Assembly: GCA_963383645.1 (NCBI GenBank)
Contig: OY726572.1
Span: forward strand, 28,402,792-28,466,791
Direction: 5' to 3'
Source: Muscardinus avellanarius
Taxonomy: Eukaryota; Chordata; Mammalia; Rodentia; Gliridae
DNA: 64,000 bases
Position 1 is the stretch's first letter. Each line of letters opens with the position of its first letter. Below are positions 21,400 to 34,239 of the stretch, one piece after another. The translations under genes were made by a program, and so were the position numbers. The notes under the pieces were generated by a model that worked only from the letters and a program-made list of their open reading frames with translations, ran no database searches and was not told the DNA's origin.

Positions 21400-21720
21400 T
21401 TTCTACCTTTGGGGCAATTTCTTCAGAAGATCAAGGTGGGTTGAATCTGGTCTCTGCCTCTCCAAAATAATAGCTCTACCTCTGCCACTGGCACTAATGC
21501 CCGCACCTCTACGCTTCCCTACTGCTGCTTTGTTCTGCTGGTGCCACCCGCTGCTCTGCCTGTGCAGCTCTGCTGGTGTGCTAGCACCGCCTGCTGCTCT
21601 GGTGCTGTGCCTGGGCAATTCTACCACTCCGCCTGCGCAGTTCTGATGCTCTGCCTGTGCAGCTCCATCAGAGCCACCTTCCCCCTGGTTCTTCCCTGAG
21701 TTCCTTCCTTACATGATATT
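21400..21720 (-). repeat. GC-rich imperfect repeat private to composite copy 2
   Basis: Plus-strand phrases 'tgctctgcctgtgcagctc', 'ccgcctgctgctctgg' and 'ctctgcctgtgcagctcc' recur between 21530 and 21665. This lies where other copies have further 165-175-bp units. Confidence 0.6.
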
Positions 21721-22207
21721 ATGTCCAGAATTTTTAAGCATGTGCAGCAGGGGCAGTCCCCCTTCACGGGGTTTTTATTTCCAAAGGTTTCAAGTGAATT
21801 GGATAGAGTTTGTCTGCATCTCCTGAGTCCTGGCTACCACCACTGCCATCTTGGCCCCTCTCCAATATTTTTTTTAATAATAGATGACAGTATGTGTGAT
21901 TTGAAGAGGTTGTGAGTTCAAGTACTCAGCAGCAGTGAATTTTATCTCCCTTCCAAGATCAGAGGCCACAGCTTCACCGCATAGAGCAGGGTCTGCTGAT
22001 CCAGGGGGACCGTGGCCCCGGCACAGCACCACGGAGTGTGGTAGCCAGGTATGCTGAAGTCCTGAGACCACGGCTCAGCTCCCTGCTCGGCGCTGCAAGG
22101 CTCCCTCCACCACACCCGGCTCATTTTTCTTATGAGGTGTGTTGATAAGAGTCCCCAGCATGTGCAGCTGGACTGGTCCTTTCTCTAATCCCTTCTGGGA
22201 AGTTTTT

Positions 22208-22467
22208 CTGAAATTGCTTTTCTTTTTTTTTTTTTTTCTTTTTTTCTTTTTTTTGGTGGTACTGGGGTTCCTGGAAGCCCTTCTACCTCCAGGATACACT
22301 CCCATGGGCTACACTCCCAGACCTATTTTTTTAACATTTTTATGTGGAAACAGAGTCTCTTAAGCCAGCAAGGCTGGCTTCGAACCAGCGCGATCCTCCT
22401 GTCTCCGCCTCCCAAGCGCGGGGATTACAAGCGTGCGCCACTATGTCCGGCTGAAATTGCTTTTCTT
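22208..22467 (-). repeat. B1-dID SINE inserted into the 5' domain of copy 2
   Basis: CTGAAATTGCTTTTCTT flanks the SINE exactly at 22208-22224 and 22451-22467. The SINE body is 22225-22450. Removing it restores alignment of copy 2 with copy 4 near 43500, so the SINE is younger than the composite insertion. Confidence 0.95.
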
Positions 22468-22708
22468 GTTTGTTGGGCACTTCCTTGTCCCATTGCTTCA
22501 AATTCCGCCATTATCTACTCTCTCTCCTACATTCTTGATAGGAAGTCATGGTTGGAAGTGTCTCCTTAAGCTGTCCAATTCTGATATTACACCAAAATCT
22601 GGTGCCCAGGGCTTCCCCGAGAAATGTTTGTTCTGTTTGGCAGCCACAGTTGCCGCTATGACCATGGCCGCTGCCATCTTCTGACCATCTCCACCCAACG
22701 TATGTTTT

Positions 22709-23118
22709 AAATTGCTTTCATATCCATGGATGTTGTTTCAGGAAGAATTCTATTTTACTATCTTGGCCCAGGTGCCATCATCACTTGCACCTAAGGTTAC
22801 CACAGCCTTGTCAGTCTCTATCTTACAGAGTGCATCTCCAGCACTCACGGCTTGGCTTCACCTTCCTTTTCAGCCACTTCACAATGTTCCCTACTTCCAC
22901 TGTAGGAGACAGTGATGGCATTAGTATCTTAATAGGGCCAACCCGCAGCTACTGAGTGCTGTGCAACCATCTCCAGCTAGCTCAGGCGACAGACCACCCA
23001 GCAGTGCCCTTAGCCAGTCGCATGCTCTGCCGGCAGCCAAAGCTCAGGAGGTAGCTGAGCAGCAGTGGGTCACATCCCAGCATCCAGGAGGCCACCATCT
23101 TTGACCCTTTTCTCTTTC
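22709..23118. other. No recognised gene
   Basis: Moderately GC-rich, unique-looking sequence between composite copy 2 and the next SINE. Short ORFs only. 22750-22870 could be an old LINE-like fossil but I cannot assign it. Confidence 0.4.
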
Positions 23119-23244
23119 AAATTACATCCCATATAGCCAGGCATGGTGGCACATGCTTGTAATCCCCGTGCTTGGGAGGCAGAGACAGGAGGATCACGCA
23201 GGTTCAAAGCCAGAGCGGCTGGCTTAAGAGACCCTGTTTCCAAA

Positions 23245-23299
<55 letters not shown>

Positions 23300-23380
23300 T
23301 GGGAGTGTAGCCCAGAGGTAGAAGGGCTTCCAGGAACCCCAGTACCACCAAAAAAAAAAAAAATTACAGCCCATATAGCC
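23119..23380 (+). repeat. B1-dID SINE with target duplication and TA linker
   Basis: The body is 23139-23360. AAATTACATCCCATATAGCC (23119-23138) recurs at 23361-23380 with one mismatch. A TA microsatellite (about 23249-23296) sits in the linker between the B1 and dID halves. Confidence 0.95.
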
Positions 23381-24196
23381 TGGGAGACACAAGATGATTG
23401 ACAGACACTCCATAGAGACCTTCTATTTCCAACATTCCTTCACTCTAATATTTTTATTTTTAAAGATTAGGTTTCTGTTGGGAACACCATTTGTTTTCTG
23501 CCTTGTGTTTGAAGCACACTGAGTATATAATTTTTTTAGGGTTGCCATCACAAATATTATTGGGCTGAGCAAGGTTAGGTCAAGTGAAGTGCCCAGGGTA
23601 GGCACTGTAGGGAGCTGACTGCACAGCCCTGAGAGTGTATTGCTTCTTGGACTCTGGAGCCCAACCACATCTATTCAGACCTGGCTTAAATATTGAAAAC
23701 CACATTTCCAGTTGTAAGGCTATTATCCTCAGACTTTTGTGATGAGGACATTAAGATAATTCTGAAGATGACAGATATGATCTGTTTGGCTGGAACAGCT
23801 GGGTTCCTATTGATCAACTAAAGGATTCTGATTAGTTTGACATGAGATTTCAGGTGAAGAAATCTTTAGAATTGTTTGGCTCCAGGGAATGTGATCTCTG
23901 AGTGACTTTGAAAACTGAAAACAAACTGAGAGTGACCATTCCAACTGCAGCCCCCTCAGCTGCTCTCCCTGGGGTATCTGCTAGATGCTTAGGGGCATGC
24001 TATACTATAGAGTGATGAAACATCACTGGCAGACACCTTGGCTCAAATTACTCCATATCTCTGCTCATGTATCTCTACTTTTGAGGTGGAGAAGAAGCCC
24101 TGACCATGTTAATGTATTTACTGCTTTCTCTCAATCCCTATAGTTTTAGCCTGTTTTGTTTTATTTTTATGTTTTGGACTTTATTTTCTCTTTCTT
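23381..24196. other. No recognised gene; MIR-like trace near 23645-23700
   Basis: 'ggactctggagcccaaccac' and 'cagacctggcttaaatattg' on the plus strand resemble the minus-strand MIR core. Nothing else is supported. Confidence 0.4.
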
Positions 24197-24340
24197 TTTT
24201 ATTGGTGCATTATACTCATACATCTTAATGGAGTACAATATTGTGGAAGCATACATGCACACATCACTCATTATCATTGTCCTAAACCCCCCATCCTCTC
24301 CCCCGCCTTCCTTCTCATGTTTGGCTTAGTGACAGACTTG
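24197..24340 (-). mobile_element. L1 3' end fragment
   Basis: 'tttattggtgcattatactc' then 'acatcttaatggagtac' is the reversed L1 3' terminus shared across the window. Confidence 0.75.
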
Positions 24341-24734
24341 GATGTGTTTGTGCATTTTATTTTTCTTCAGAGCACAAATAAAGACTGAGAAAGTTTCAAT
24401 AACTATCTATTTTCTCTATTTTTGAGTTAGCACAATGAAGAAAGAAATTCTCTCTTTTTTATTCACTGCAGCTTCCTTCATACATAGAAGATTCACTGGC
24501 CCTGAGTAGGCAGTCAGCAAAGACGAAAAGATGAACAAGCACATGCACAGCACATTCTCTCAGATCATTGGCTCTCAGAATTGACAACAATAAGGATCAC
24601 TTAGACTTTAACAGTTGTGGAAAAGAGTCCTTTGTAGAATTCAGATTTCCAGCCCCATTCCTCTAAATTGGTAATTGATGGTTCTTAATCAGGGTTGATT
24701 TAGCTGCACAGAAAACAATTGGAAATGTCTGAGG

Positions 24735-24784
<50 letters not shown>

Positions 24785-24868
24785 GGGGATTGAACGCAAG
24801 GGCATTCTATGTTTGAGTTATACTCCCTAAATCTGAGATTACAGGTGTGCACTATGCTTGGCTCTGAG
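24735..24868 (-). repeat. (GT)n tract and dID/B1 SINE fragment
   Basis: A pure GT run (about 24737-24780) leads into 'tactggggattgaacgcaag' and 'gattacaggtgtgcactatg', a minus-strand SINE lacking most of its middle. Confidence 0.8.
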
Positions 24869-27354
24869 GATCTTAATTGTCACGATAGACATGTATCTTT
24901 TTTTGCATGCTTGTGCTCTTGGAATTTATTGGGTAGAGATCCTTCGAAGCATAAAATACCCCCAAAGTCTCAAACAAAGTAGGGTTAAGGTTTAAAAACT
25001 GTTTTAGATTTTTAATTCAGTAGGTAAATTGAGAAATTAAATTTTGTATTATAAACATGTGCTCTAGGTGATCTAATACAGATGATTCATGGAATCTCAA
25101 AATATCTACTTGTCTTTTAAACAATTATTTACTCTCTCAATGATACAATCACATGAGGAAGCTATTAGGTATACAGAACATTCAATTTTAACATTCATCG
25201 ATGTGCACCAACAGGTAAGATTCTCGTGATGTGAAATACTTAAAATGAGCCTCACAGAGCACCAGTATGACTTCCAATTACTGGCGAGAAGCCAGCCAGG
25301 GTTAACACCCTCACTGTCTAGTCAAGTCTGAGAGGCTTGTCAGCTCCATTGTCAAGGCAGATGCCTACACAATTACAGCATGCAGTTGGCTTTACTGTCC
25401 CACAAAAGAAAAATACTGTAGCAGATAACAGCTTCCTGGATCCCTGCTGTCAGAGAAAATAAGCAACTTACAACTTTCTCCATGGTCCTGCTGCAGAGCA
25501 TTTTCAGTGGTGCTGGTTGCAGTTGGCCCCAATGATGCATATTGTTTCTCTCTGGTAAATGGTCCAGCTGACTTCTGGCTCTATCTGAGGTCACATTGAA
25601 TGAATTCCTGCATGATGTTACTGTTGGAAGACAAGCTTTCTTCTCCATCACTGCAAAATACACCACAACTCTTCATATGCTAACAGCTTCTAAATCTTTT
25701 ATTTTGGGGGGAGGGCAGGGCACAGCATCTTTTGTAGGTATGTGCAGTGCATAACTTTAGCCACTGATAGAAACATCCTTAACAAGGCACCCAGCAGCCT
25801 CTTTGTAGTCTCTTTGCTCCTGCAGTGCCACAGTTCCAACTATATCTTCTTCACTTGTTACTTTTCTTCATTCACAAACACAGCCTCTTCATCTACTCAG
25901 CCCAGAAACTCCCCCTTCTCCCTTGTCTTTGTGGTTTCACACTACCTGATAAAATTGTTTCTCCATGCATTGCATCCCACCCCTCCCCTATTCACCTTCT
26001 CTGCTTCAGTTTACCTCTTGAAAACATTTGTTTCATGAATTGCAGCTTCCTTGTATTTAGTCTCTCTCCCATTTCTGTTTTCTAACCACCTCTATGTTTC
26101 AGACTACATCTGGTTTATTTTTTTAAACAAAACAAAATTTATTGAGTTATCCCATATATACAATCTTTAAATGACTTCCAACTATCTAAAAATAAAAATA
26201 CAAATCTCTATTTAACAATTAGGATTCTTTTAAAAAATTTTTATTGGTGTACTGCAGCAATACATCTTAATGGAGTGTAAGATAGTAGGATTCTTCACAA
26301 TCTGCCCCCTGACAAATCAGAAATTGATCGTTTAGTATTTTAACAAAGTTTTGTGACTATACAAATGGCACTTTTTTATATCTTTAATTTTTGTTATTTT
26401 TTGTAGGAAGTGTAACCTTTTCACTCTTTCTCTATTAAAGAATTTCTTTTTGTTTACTTTTTAATACAAAATTTATTTATTTATTGTTTTCATGGAATAT
26501 ACTTTCTCATTACCAATTCCCAAAATGAGAATATAATTTACTACTCATAATTTTATATTTATGGACAGATTCTTTTAGGACAATAAACAAATTTGAAGAT
26601 TATTTTTCTTTATGATCTATAATATGCTGATATATCTACAAGGGAGTTTTTTTCCCCTAAAGGAAATTTCTCTAAATTCAGAAGCTCTCTAAACTTTTCT
26701 TCCAGGGATTTAGAAGTCTGTAATGTGAGAATTAATCATCCCCTAACTTTTGTCCTAATATGGAACTATTAGTAGCTGGTATTAACTGAACAGAGAAACA
26801 TTTTCAAAATTAAATATTTTCTAATTTTCTGCAATGTCTTTATTTGTGAATTAACAGTTTTCCCCCTTTTTATTATTTCCAAAACAAATACGGAAGTATG
26901 ACCATGTATTGACAATAATAAAGTTGAATTCACTTTAAGAGAGCAAAAACAAGAGCTGATATCTAAGGTTCAGTTATAAAGTGAGCTGGGAGACAACCCT
27001 ACTAACTCACCAGAATACAAAACTCAGATTCATAACTCCTTGGATAAATTTCTTCTTTAACAATTTCTTCAACAATTAAATTCTAAAATGATCATGTGAC
27101 TATAAAAAGGCTTGTCTACCCATGGGACTTATCTGGTTTTATTCTCCTTCTTGTAAGAATGGCATGACAGAACAGAGACCCACAATCTACTCTTAGGGTA
27201 TTAAGTCAAAAAGGTCAGAGGTGAGAGATAAGTCTTGCTACAAAAAAATCTAAAATGTCTTACTTGACCTACATAACATGTCAAGTTACCAAAGAAGCAG
27301 TCCATAAGATAGATATTTGCATACAGTTTACTGGGACATGTTCTGCTTTTGTTA
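24869..27354. other. No recognised gene; short L1 3' scrap at 26236-26292
   Basis: AT-rich sequence. 'tttttattggtgtactgcag' then 'catcttaatggagtgtaa' at 26236-26292 is a minus-strand L1 3' remnant. No exon or RNA gene is evident. Confidence 0.5.
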
Positions 27355-27540
27355 TTGTTGCTGTTTGTGACACTGGGGATGAACTAAGGGATATTCTACC
27401 TCTGAGCTATAGCCCCAGCCTTTATTATATTTTTTTCATTTGAAACAAGGTCCCACTAGGTTGCTGAAAGTCTCCCTATATTGCTGAAGCTGTCCTTGAA
27501 CCTGTGATCCTACTATTTAATCCTCCCATAGGGCATGTTA
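27355..27540 (-). repeat. B1-dID SINE, diverged
   Basis: 'gacactggggatgaactaag', then 'ctgagctatagccccagcct', then a diverged B1 half with an internal partial duplication of the 'gttgctgaaa' area. Confidence 0.75.
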
Positions 27541-28109
27541 TTTTTTAAAATCAATACCTGTGGGGATGGGAGGGCGAAAAAAAGCAGGCTTGTCCAGAGA
27601 TAAATTTAGTCATGATTTAGTCATGGCCATCATCTCCACCAGACCTGAAGATGGCTTTAGAGCTGGCAGGGCCCTTCAGATGCCTGGATCTGGGCAAAGG
27701 GGCTGGTGTTGTGCCTGAAGATTGGCAAGTCACTGTACACTAGTGCTCTCAGAAGGGGTGCGGCATGAGGCAAGCTCTAGAGAGATACTTCCTCTTGCTG
27801 AGCCATCAATAACTCATACTTCACTGGTTGAGAGAACAAGACTGTGAATTTCTAAAGCCAGGGCTGAAAGAACCAGTGAAGAACTAGTGGTGTCCTCAAC
27901 ATCAGAGGCGTGCATGCTTTCTGCTCAAACATTTATTACAGTACTTGGCAGCTTGAAGAGTGCTGACTTCTTTTTATCTTCTATTCACTAAACTGGGATA
28001 ATGTTTCTGAAAGACTTGTGTCTGGAAGTTGGGCTCACAGATTAGGGAAAGGTGGGATATGTGCCCCAATGCTGTCTGGGTTGACATTCTCACTGTTATA
28101 ATCCAAAGG
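27541..28109. other. No recognised gene
   Basis: Unique-looking sequence with small ORFs and no supported element. Confidence 0.4.
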
Positions 28110-28490
28110 ACAGCCCACACAACTTAGAGAAGATTTATTTACTCACAACTTTTGGAGATGTGGGGGTTCACCCATGGAAGGCTATAGTCTTTATCCCAGG
28201 GCATGGTGGCAGAAGCAGAAAGAGGAAGAGAACAAAGACTTGCTCCTTATGTCTTAAAGGCCAGAAGCGGGGGAAAAAGCAAGCAATGGGATTTAAAGTC
28301 AGAAGCACAGTCCCTAAGGCCACACCCCAGGACCAGTCTTTCCTATCCATACCCCACCTGCCTAGAATACCACCCAGAGAATCCTTTTCAATGGACTTGT
28401 TCACTGATAAAATTATAACCTTTATGACTTAATTATATCAACTTCGAACATTAATATAAGAGCTCTTCAAGGGGCATTGCATATCTAACC
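28110..28490 (+). repeat. Old interspersed repeat, same unassigned family as 2265-2560
   Basis: 'agatttatttactcacaact', then 'gcatggtggcagaagcagaa', then 'gcccacacccc'-like text, ends 'attgcatatctaaccataac'. The ORFs at 28160-28432 are shadows of this repeat. Confidence 0.45.
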
Positions 28491-29459
28491 ATAACAAATG
28501 TGTTAAAAGTACCAAAAGTAGACTCTCTTAGCTCTTTCTTCTTGTGATGTAAAAATGTTTTTTATATAATCAATGGCTAACATTGGTCTAAATACTCAAT
28601 CCCTAATTTTAATTGAGATTGGTTTTTGTTTCTTAATTAAAGAAATGTGATTAAAACTTCTCAAAGTTTTCAATATATAACATTTATGTTTCTCATTAAT
28701 AAAGATATTCATTTTTAGACAACACTACTAGTATATCACTGTGTGTTTTATGAGAAAGCAAAACTTTGTCATATGAAAACTGGAACAAATGAATAGAAAT
28801 AATGTTAAGTGAAAACCATCCCTCCCCCAAACTTACCAAGGCTTAGTTACAAAGCAAACTAGCAAGTCTATTATTACCCATTAGTGCCTGCCAGCATCTA
28901 AGTTCAATTTTACTTGTACAAGAAAACACTATTATCAGAAAGGTATACTGAAATAAGAAAGCTGTGACCTCTGAATAAAGCTCATATAGTTCATTAGATG
29001 ATAAAATACAACTAATTCAGCATTATAAGTGTAACTATTCAGAAAAATAATAGAGGGAGGTTTTCATAACAATATATGTAGTATAGCATGCAATTACTCA
29101 TTTACTGTTCATTTTATTCATCAGTAAGTATTCATCAGTCAGTTGATGCTAACATTAAAATTTTTCTTGAAAATTGTCAGCATCTTTTTGTTTAATCTAC
29201 AATTTAAAAGTCAAATTTATATGTCTTAATCCTAATTATTACTTGTCTTATTCTTGCAAGTGCAAGAATATAATGGGGGAAAGTAATTTTTTTCCTTGGT
29301 AGACTAGGTAAGTTATAAATAAAGTAAATTTATTTTGGCCAACAGTCCTGGGCGAGGTGCAAAAGGGTGTGTTGGGTAATGGCCTTTTTGCTAGCAGATT
29401 TCTAAGATGATGTAGGGTATCAGGCAGTGAGAGACAAGAAACAAGCTTGAAATATAGCC
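28491..29459. other. No recognised gene
   Basis: AT-rich sequence without a supported feature. Confidence 0.45.
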
Positions 29460-29680
29460 AAAATGGCTTTTATAGCAAACTCACTTTCAAGACAACCCAT
29501 TCATCCATGTATCTGTCAATTCATTAATTATAAGAATAGACCAATCCATTCACAAGAGGAAATCCCCAAATATATCTAAAATATCCTGCCTCCTCATACA
29601 TCTTATTATCTCATAATGGAAATTAAATTTCAACATAAATTTTGGAAGGGACAAATCATAATCAAATAATAGCACCAAGG
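29460..29680 (+). repeat. Old interspersed repeat, same unassigned family
   Basis: 'caatccattcacaagagg', then 'taaatttcaacataaatttt', then 'ggaagggacaaatcataatc' parallel the end of the repeat at 2265. Confidence 0.4.
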
Positions 29681-30219
29681 AAAACCTGGAGTCAACAGAC
29701 AGAGATAAGCAAAGATTCTTTCCTAGGGTCTTCAGATATTGCTTGGCACTGATGACACGTAGAAATCTTGATTTTGAACTCTGGACTACTGATCTGTGAC
29801 AAAAAGTTTTAGTTTTTTAAGTATTAGGAAAGTAGTATAGAGTTTTTTGACGTCCTGAAATATTATTTTTTTAATTTTTTTATTGGTGCACTGTATTCAT
29901 ACATCATAATGGGATAAAAAAAAAAAACTTTTGTAGACATATATGCACACATTGCCCAGTTAGCCCTTACCCAATCCCCACCTCATTCCCTTCCCATCCC
30001 TCCTTCCCATGCTTGGCTTAGTGGTTGACATCTAGTATTATAGCAATTTATCCAAATTAACAATGATAATCTCACAGAACAGTTTAATTTGTTTGGTACC
30101 AAACTTTTGATGACTTAAAGATAATATTTCAATATTTCTTTTTGCTTTCTTTCTTACCAGCGAATATTTTTTTCTTTTTTTTCTTTAGGTGAAATGATCA
30201 TACATTTATTTATTTTTTT

Positions 30220-30930
30220 TCAGAAAAAAATCTATCCTAATATGAAATATGGACTCTAGATACCCAACATGATCTCAAAAAAGAACAAAATTGAAGATGT
30301 ATATTTTCTGATTTCAAACCTTATAAAGCTACAATAATTGAAACAGTATAGTACCATTATAAGGGCAGATATATAAACCATTGGAGTTAAATAAAAGCTT
30401 AGAGATAAATTCTTCCATATATTGTCAAGTCATTTTTGACAAGGTTTCCACGAACATTTTGTGGAGGAAATACTAATCTTTTAACTAAATATTTTTGAAA
30501 AATAATAATTACATGAAAAAGAATAATATTGGACCCTTACCTAACACCATATACAAACATTAACACAAAATAGATGAAAGACCTAAATATAAATCTTAAG
30601 ACTATAAACTTTTAGAAGAAAATCTGGGTCATAAAACCTCACAACACTGAAATTGGCAGTGATTTCTTGGATATGATTTCAATGGCACAGCCAACAGAAG
30701 GGTAAACAAACTTCCTAAGAAATAAAAAAAAATATTGTATATCTAAAGACAATGTAAACAGACTTAAAAGTTACTGATAGAATGGGATAAAATATTTCCA
30801 AATGCTATATCTGAAGGTATATTAATATCCCAACTAGAAATCCTAAAAATTAGCAACAATAAAAGCAAATAATACAATTTAGAAATAGGTAAAAGACTAA
30901 CATAAATAATGAATGTCCAAAGATAACCAA
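30220..30930 (+). pseudogene. Captured L1 ORF2 3' segment (antisense to its carrier)
   Basis: Plus-strand text such as 'gtcaagtcatttttgacaag', 'attggacccttacctaacac' and 'ttggatatgatttcaatggc' follows the carboxy-terminal part of L1 ORF2. It is full of stops. It corresponds to 56820-57500 read on the minus strand, so it was already part of the element before the two copies inserted. Confidence 0.8.
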
Positions 30931-30932
30931 AC

Positions 30933-31844
30933 TTACTTGTCTGTTAGATGGAAAATCTTGTTTCTCTGGTTCTGATGTGTGTTACCTATTTCTTCTTTGT
31001 AGTTAATCTCTTTGAGTGTTTTCTCTAGCGCTGGTTTTGAAGACATAAATTCCTTCAGTTTCTGTTTGTCATGGAAGCTTCTTATTTCCCCATCTAATTT
31101 GATATAAAGTTTTGCTAGGTAAGAAATTTTTGGCTGGAAGTTGTTTTCTTTCAGAGTTTGGAATATGTTACTCCAAGCCCTTCTGGCTCTCATGACTTGG
31201 TTTGGGAAGTCTGGAGTGATTCTAATTGGTTTGCCTCTGAATGTCACTTGGCCTTTTTTTTGTTGTCTTTAAGATTCTCTCCTTGGATTCCACATTGGTC
31301 ATTTTGACAATTATGTGGCGTGGGGATCCTCTTCTCCGATCCTGTCTAAAGGGAGTTCTATAAGTTTCCTGGACCTGTGTATTGACCTCTTGCTCTGTTT
31401 GGAAAATTTTGTGCTATTACTTCCTTGAAGAGATTGTTGATCCCTTTGGTTTCACCTTCTTTTCCCTCCTCTATTCCAATTATTCTTAGGTTAGCTCTCT
31501 TAAAATGGGCCCATATTTCTTCAATGTCAGATTCCTACTGTTGGGTGTTTTTTTCTAAATTAGAAACTATGCATTCATTTTTGGAGTGATCATCTTCTAG
31601 GAGCAAGATTCTATTCTCCATGTGGTCTAATCAGTTGTTTGTACTTTGAATTGAGGCCCTTAATTCATTAATTGCATCCTTTATTTCTTTTTGGCTCTCT
31701 CTGAATTATTTTGAAACACCTCTATTATTTCTACAGTTATTTTCCTGATTTCATCTTCTAGAAATCTCTGAATTTTGTTTTATCAGGTTCTGAAGTTGTG
31801 GGCTTGTGGGCATTCATTGCTCCATTGTTATTCCTCTTTCCCAT
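30933..31844 (-). pseudogene. L1 ORF1 pseudogene
   Basis: It aligns with the intact ORF1 at 55856-56773. The ATG equivalent is at 31842-31844 (reverse) and the stop at 30933-30935. At least two single-base deletions break the frame: one in the adenine run near 31250-31265 and one near 31705-31715. Only a 104-codon carboxy-terminal piece remains open, which covers the C-terminal nucleic-acid-binding domain. Confidence 0.85.
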
Positions 31845-32859
31845 GATATTGGAAGTTTGTGCCTTCTCTGGGTTCTTCTCTGGGTCACTACAACTTCACT
31901 TAAGGTGCCCTGGATCTCAAGTCTGTGGTATCTCAGTCACCACTACTCTTATTGGGTTGTATAGCAAAGTCTCAGATCCAGGGTGTCAATCGAGGCTACT
32001 TTAGACTATGGGGGTTGCCAGGTTAGGCGTTCTCCTGCAGGGAGTTGTGACTATGGTGTGATATCCCTGCCACTGCCACTCCCCCACTGGGTGAAGTCCT
32101 TGGGAGTGCAGTACTGAGATTTCTCCTCTAGGGGCCGCAATTTGACTAACGGTTGTTGAGTGCACTGATGGAGCTGTAGGGGACTCGGTGAATTCGCTGC
32201 TGCTGCCGCCAGTGGCAATATGGCGCCACTGACACGCCTTCGGCCATGAGGCTGGCGTATTTCTTCTCTGGTTTTGAGCTCTGCTCTGAGTCCCTGCAGG
32301 GTGTGCTGAGCCCAGCCCCTGGGAGCTTTAGACACCCCCTGCGCCAAAAAATCTACCGAATTCCGCCCGGCTGATCCGCAGCGGCCTACCTCGGCTCCTT
32401 ATCTGTTCTCCTCTGAAGCCTGGTGGGCTGTTGAGTGCGTTGGTCTGGTGCCATCTGGTGAACTTGCCGCTGCCGCCAGCAGTAAGGTGCTGCTGTCATG
32501 TCATCAGCCGTGAGACCAGTGTATCTCCTCTGTGACTCTGAGATCTGTTCTGAGTCCCCCTCCTCTCTGGAGCCTAGTGCTGCGAGGAAAGATGGCGCCT
32601 GCACCGCTCTGTGCCATGGCTCCAGCCGCAGCACTGCGGTCTGGTTTCTTTCTGGTATCTCATTTTTCCAGCCCTTTTTTTCTCTGTCCCTTGTATTTAC
32701 ATTTTTGTTTCTCTGCTGATGGTGTTTTCTGGCTATGAACAGCACTGATTTTGTGGTAATAGAGATTGGTTGTTAGCGGGGCTCGTAAGCCCTGCTTTTC
32801 TCCATCACCATCTTCCCTGAAGTCCCCCTGAATTATTACTTAAACAATCAGCAAGCCAT

Positions 32860-32993
32860 TCATGATGGTGCAAACCATTATTCCCAGTACTTGGGAAGCT
32901 GAGACAGAAAGATCTCAGGTTCTAGGCCCGCTTTGGAAATTTAGCAAGACCTTTATCAACTTATCAACACTCTGTTTCAAATACATACATACA

Positions 32994-33036
<43 letters not shown>

Positions 33037-33092
33037 GGCTTGGGTTGTAGCCGGAGGCCAAATGCCCTGGTTCAACCCTCAGTATTTGAAAA
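32860..33092 (+). repeat. B1-dID SINE with (TAAA)n linker
   Basis: B1 half to about 32980, (TACA)/(TAAA)n at about 32981-33036, dID half 'ggcttgggttgtagccggag' to 33092. Confidence 0.88.
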
Positions 33093-33829
33093 TTATCAAT
33101 TCCTATTTATACAATGTGTCTCTCTATGATATTTTAGGCATCAAGTGCTTAGAAACTAAATAACCCAATGTCAAGAACTCTCGTGGATTCTAAATTTCAA
33201 AGAGTCAACATGTACCTTCTCAAGGTGAATATGTTTGACTAAAGCTTTGACTCTGGTAAACTATAGCCTCATAGGGCCCTTGTTTTCTCTTTTGCTTTCC
33301 ACCTTCTGGATGAGCCTGTGTGTCTCAGATGGCTCTCTCCTTTTCATTGGCCCTGTTAGGCATGCTGGCTTTTTAAAATCTTGTATCTGGAAGTAATGAA
33401 CTGCTTCTACTATTCCATCTGTTTTTTTTTTTTATGATGCCTTTCCTGTGCCTCACATGACCATCACTCTAGAAAATAACTCTCCTCCCAGCAGCTAAGG
33501 ATCTCCAAGGGATTGGCTCTTTGGGGGGACATAAAGTGGACACAAGTCAGACAAAAGTCACAAGTATGACTCCAGATCCACCAGAATAAATACATTTTCT
33601 GTGAGAAACATACCTGGTCATATATTAGACACTTATGCATTATGCCATCTACCAAAATAAAGAAGTATTCTTTGAAAAGCAAGTACAGACTTCAATGATT
33701 ATCACTCCTGAAGTCTGGTCAGGGAAGATAAAAAATTTATAGCCACCTTACAGAGCCATACTTAAAGCCAAAATAGAAAAAAATAACAAGTCTGTGTGTA
33801 AATCTTCCCACCCAGTTTGCAAACTGTGG

Positions 33830-33879
<50 letters not shown>

Positions 33880-33914
33880 ATAATCTTCATACCTTAGTTA
33901 AGAACATTTTGCTT
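33093..33914. other. No recognised gene; TA microsatellite at about 33832-33875
   Basis: AT-rich sequence with one long pure TA run. No other feature is supported. Confidence 0.5.
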
Positions 33915-34053
33915 AGGTAGGCATGATAAGACATGCCTCTAATCCTGTAAACCCAGTTCTTTAGATTTTGAGATGGGTAATCTAAGGTTCAGAGACAGTC
34001 CTTGGCAACTTAGCAAGAGTCTGAGAAACTTAGCAAGAGACTTTCATTCAAAA
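33915..34053 (+). repeat. B1-dID SINE, left half, interrupted by composite element 3
   Basis: The B1 half runs to 'agagactttcattcaaaat'. The matching dID half ('ggactgggttatagattgaa') resumes at 37082 after the composite element, which inserted in the A-rich linker. Confidence 0.8.
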
Positions 34054-34239
34054 TGTGCTGCGCAGGGGACATGGTGTGCTTAGAACAGCAGATCCTGCTC
34101 TGCTTGGTGAGGCTATGGGACTTTGCTCTTGGAAGGGAGAAAAAATTCATTACTGCCAAGTGCCTGATCCCACAACCACTTCAAACCATACATACTGTCT
34201 TCTTTTATTTAAAAAAAAAAGAAAAGGAAAAAAAATATT

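Larger units (their letters stand above)
29867..32824 (-). mobile_element. ORF1-only L1 derivative with captured antisense ORF2 segment, copy A (decayed)
   Basis: On the minus strand: a 5' UTR starting 'gacttcagggaagatgg' (from 32824), an ORF1 pseudogene (31844-30933), about 0.7 kb of L1 ORF2 3' sequence in the opposite orientation (30930-30220), about 0.2 kb of other DNA, and an L1 3' end with A-rich tail (about 30045-29870). The same order, including the antisense segment, is found in the intact copy at 55064-57831. Imperfect flanking repeats (CCTGAAATATTATT near 29854 and CCTGAATTATTACT near 32828) suggest an old target duplication. Confidence 0.82.
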
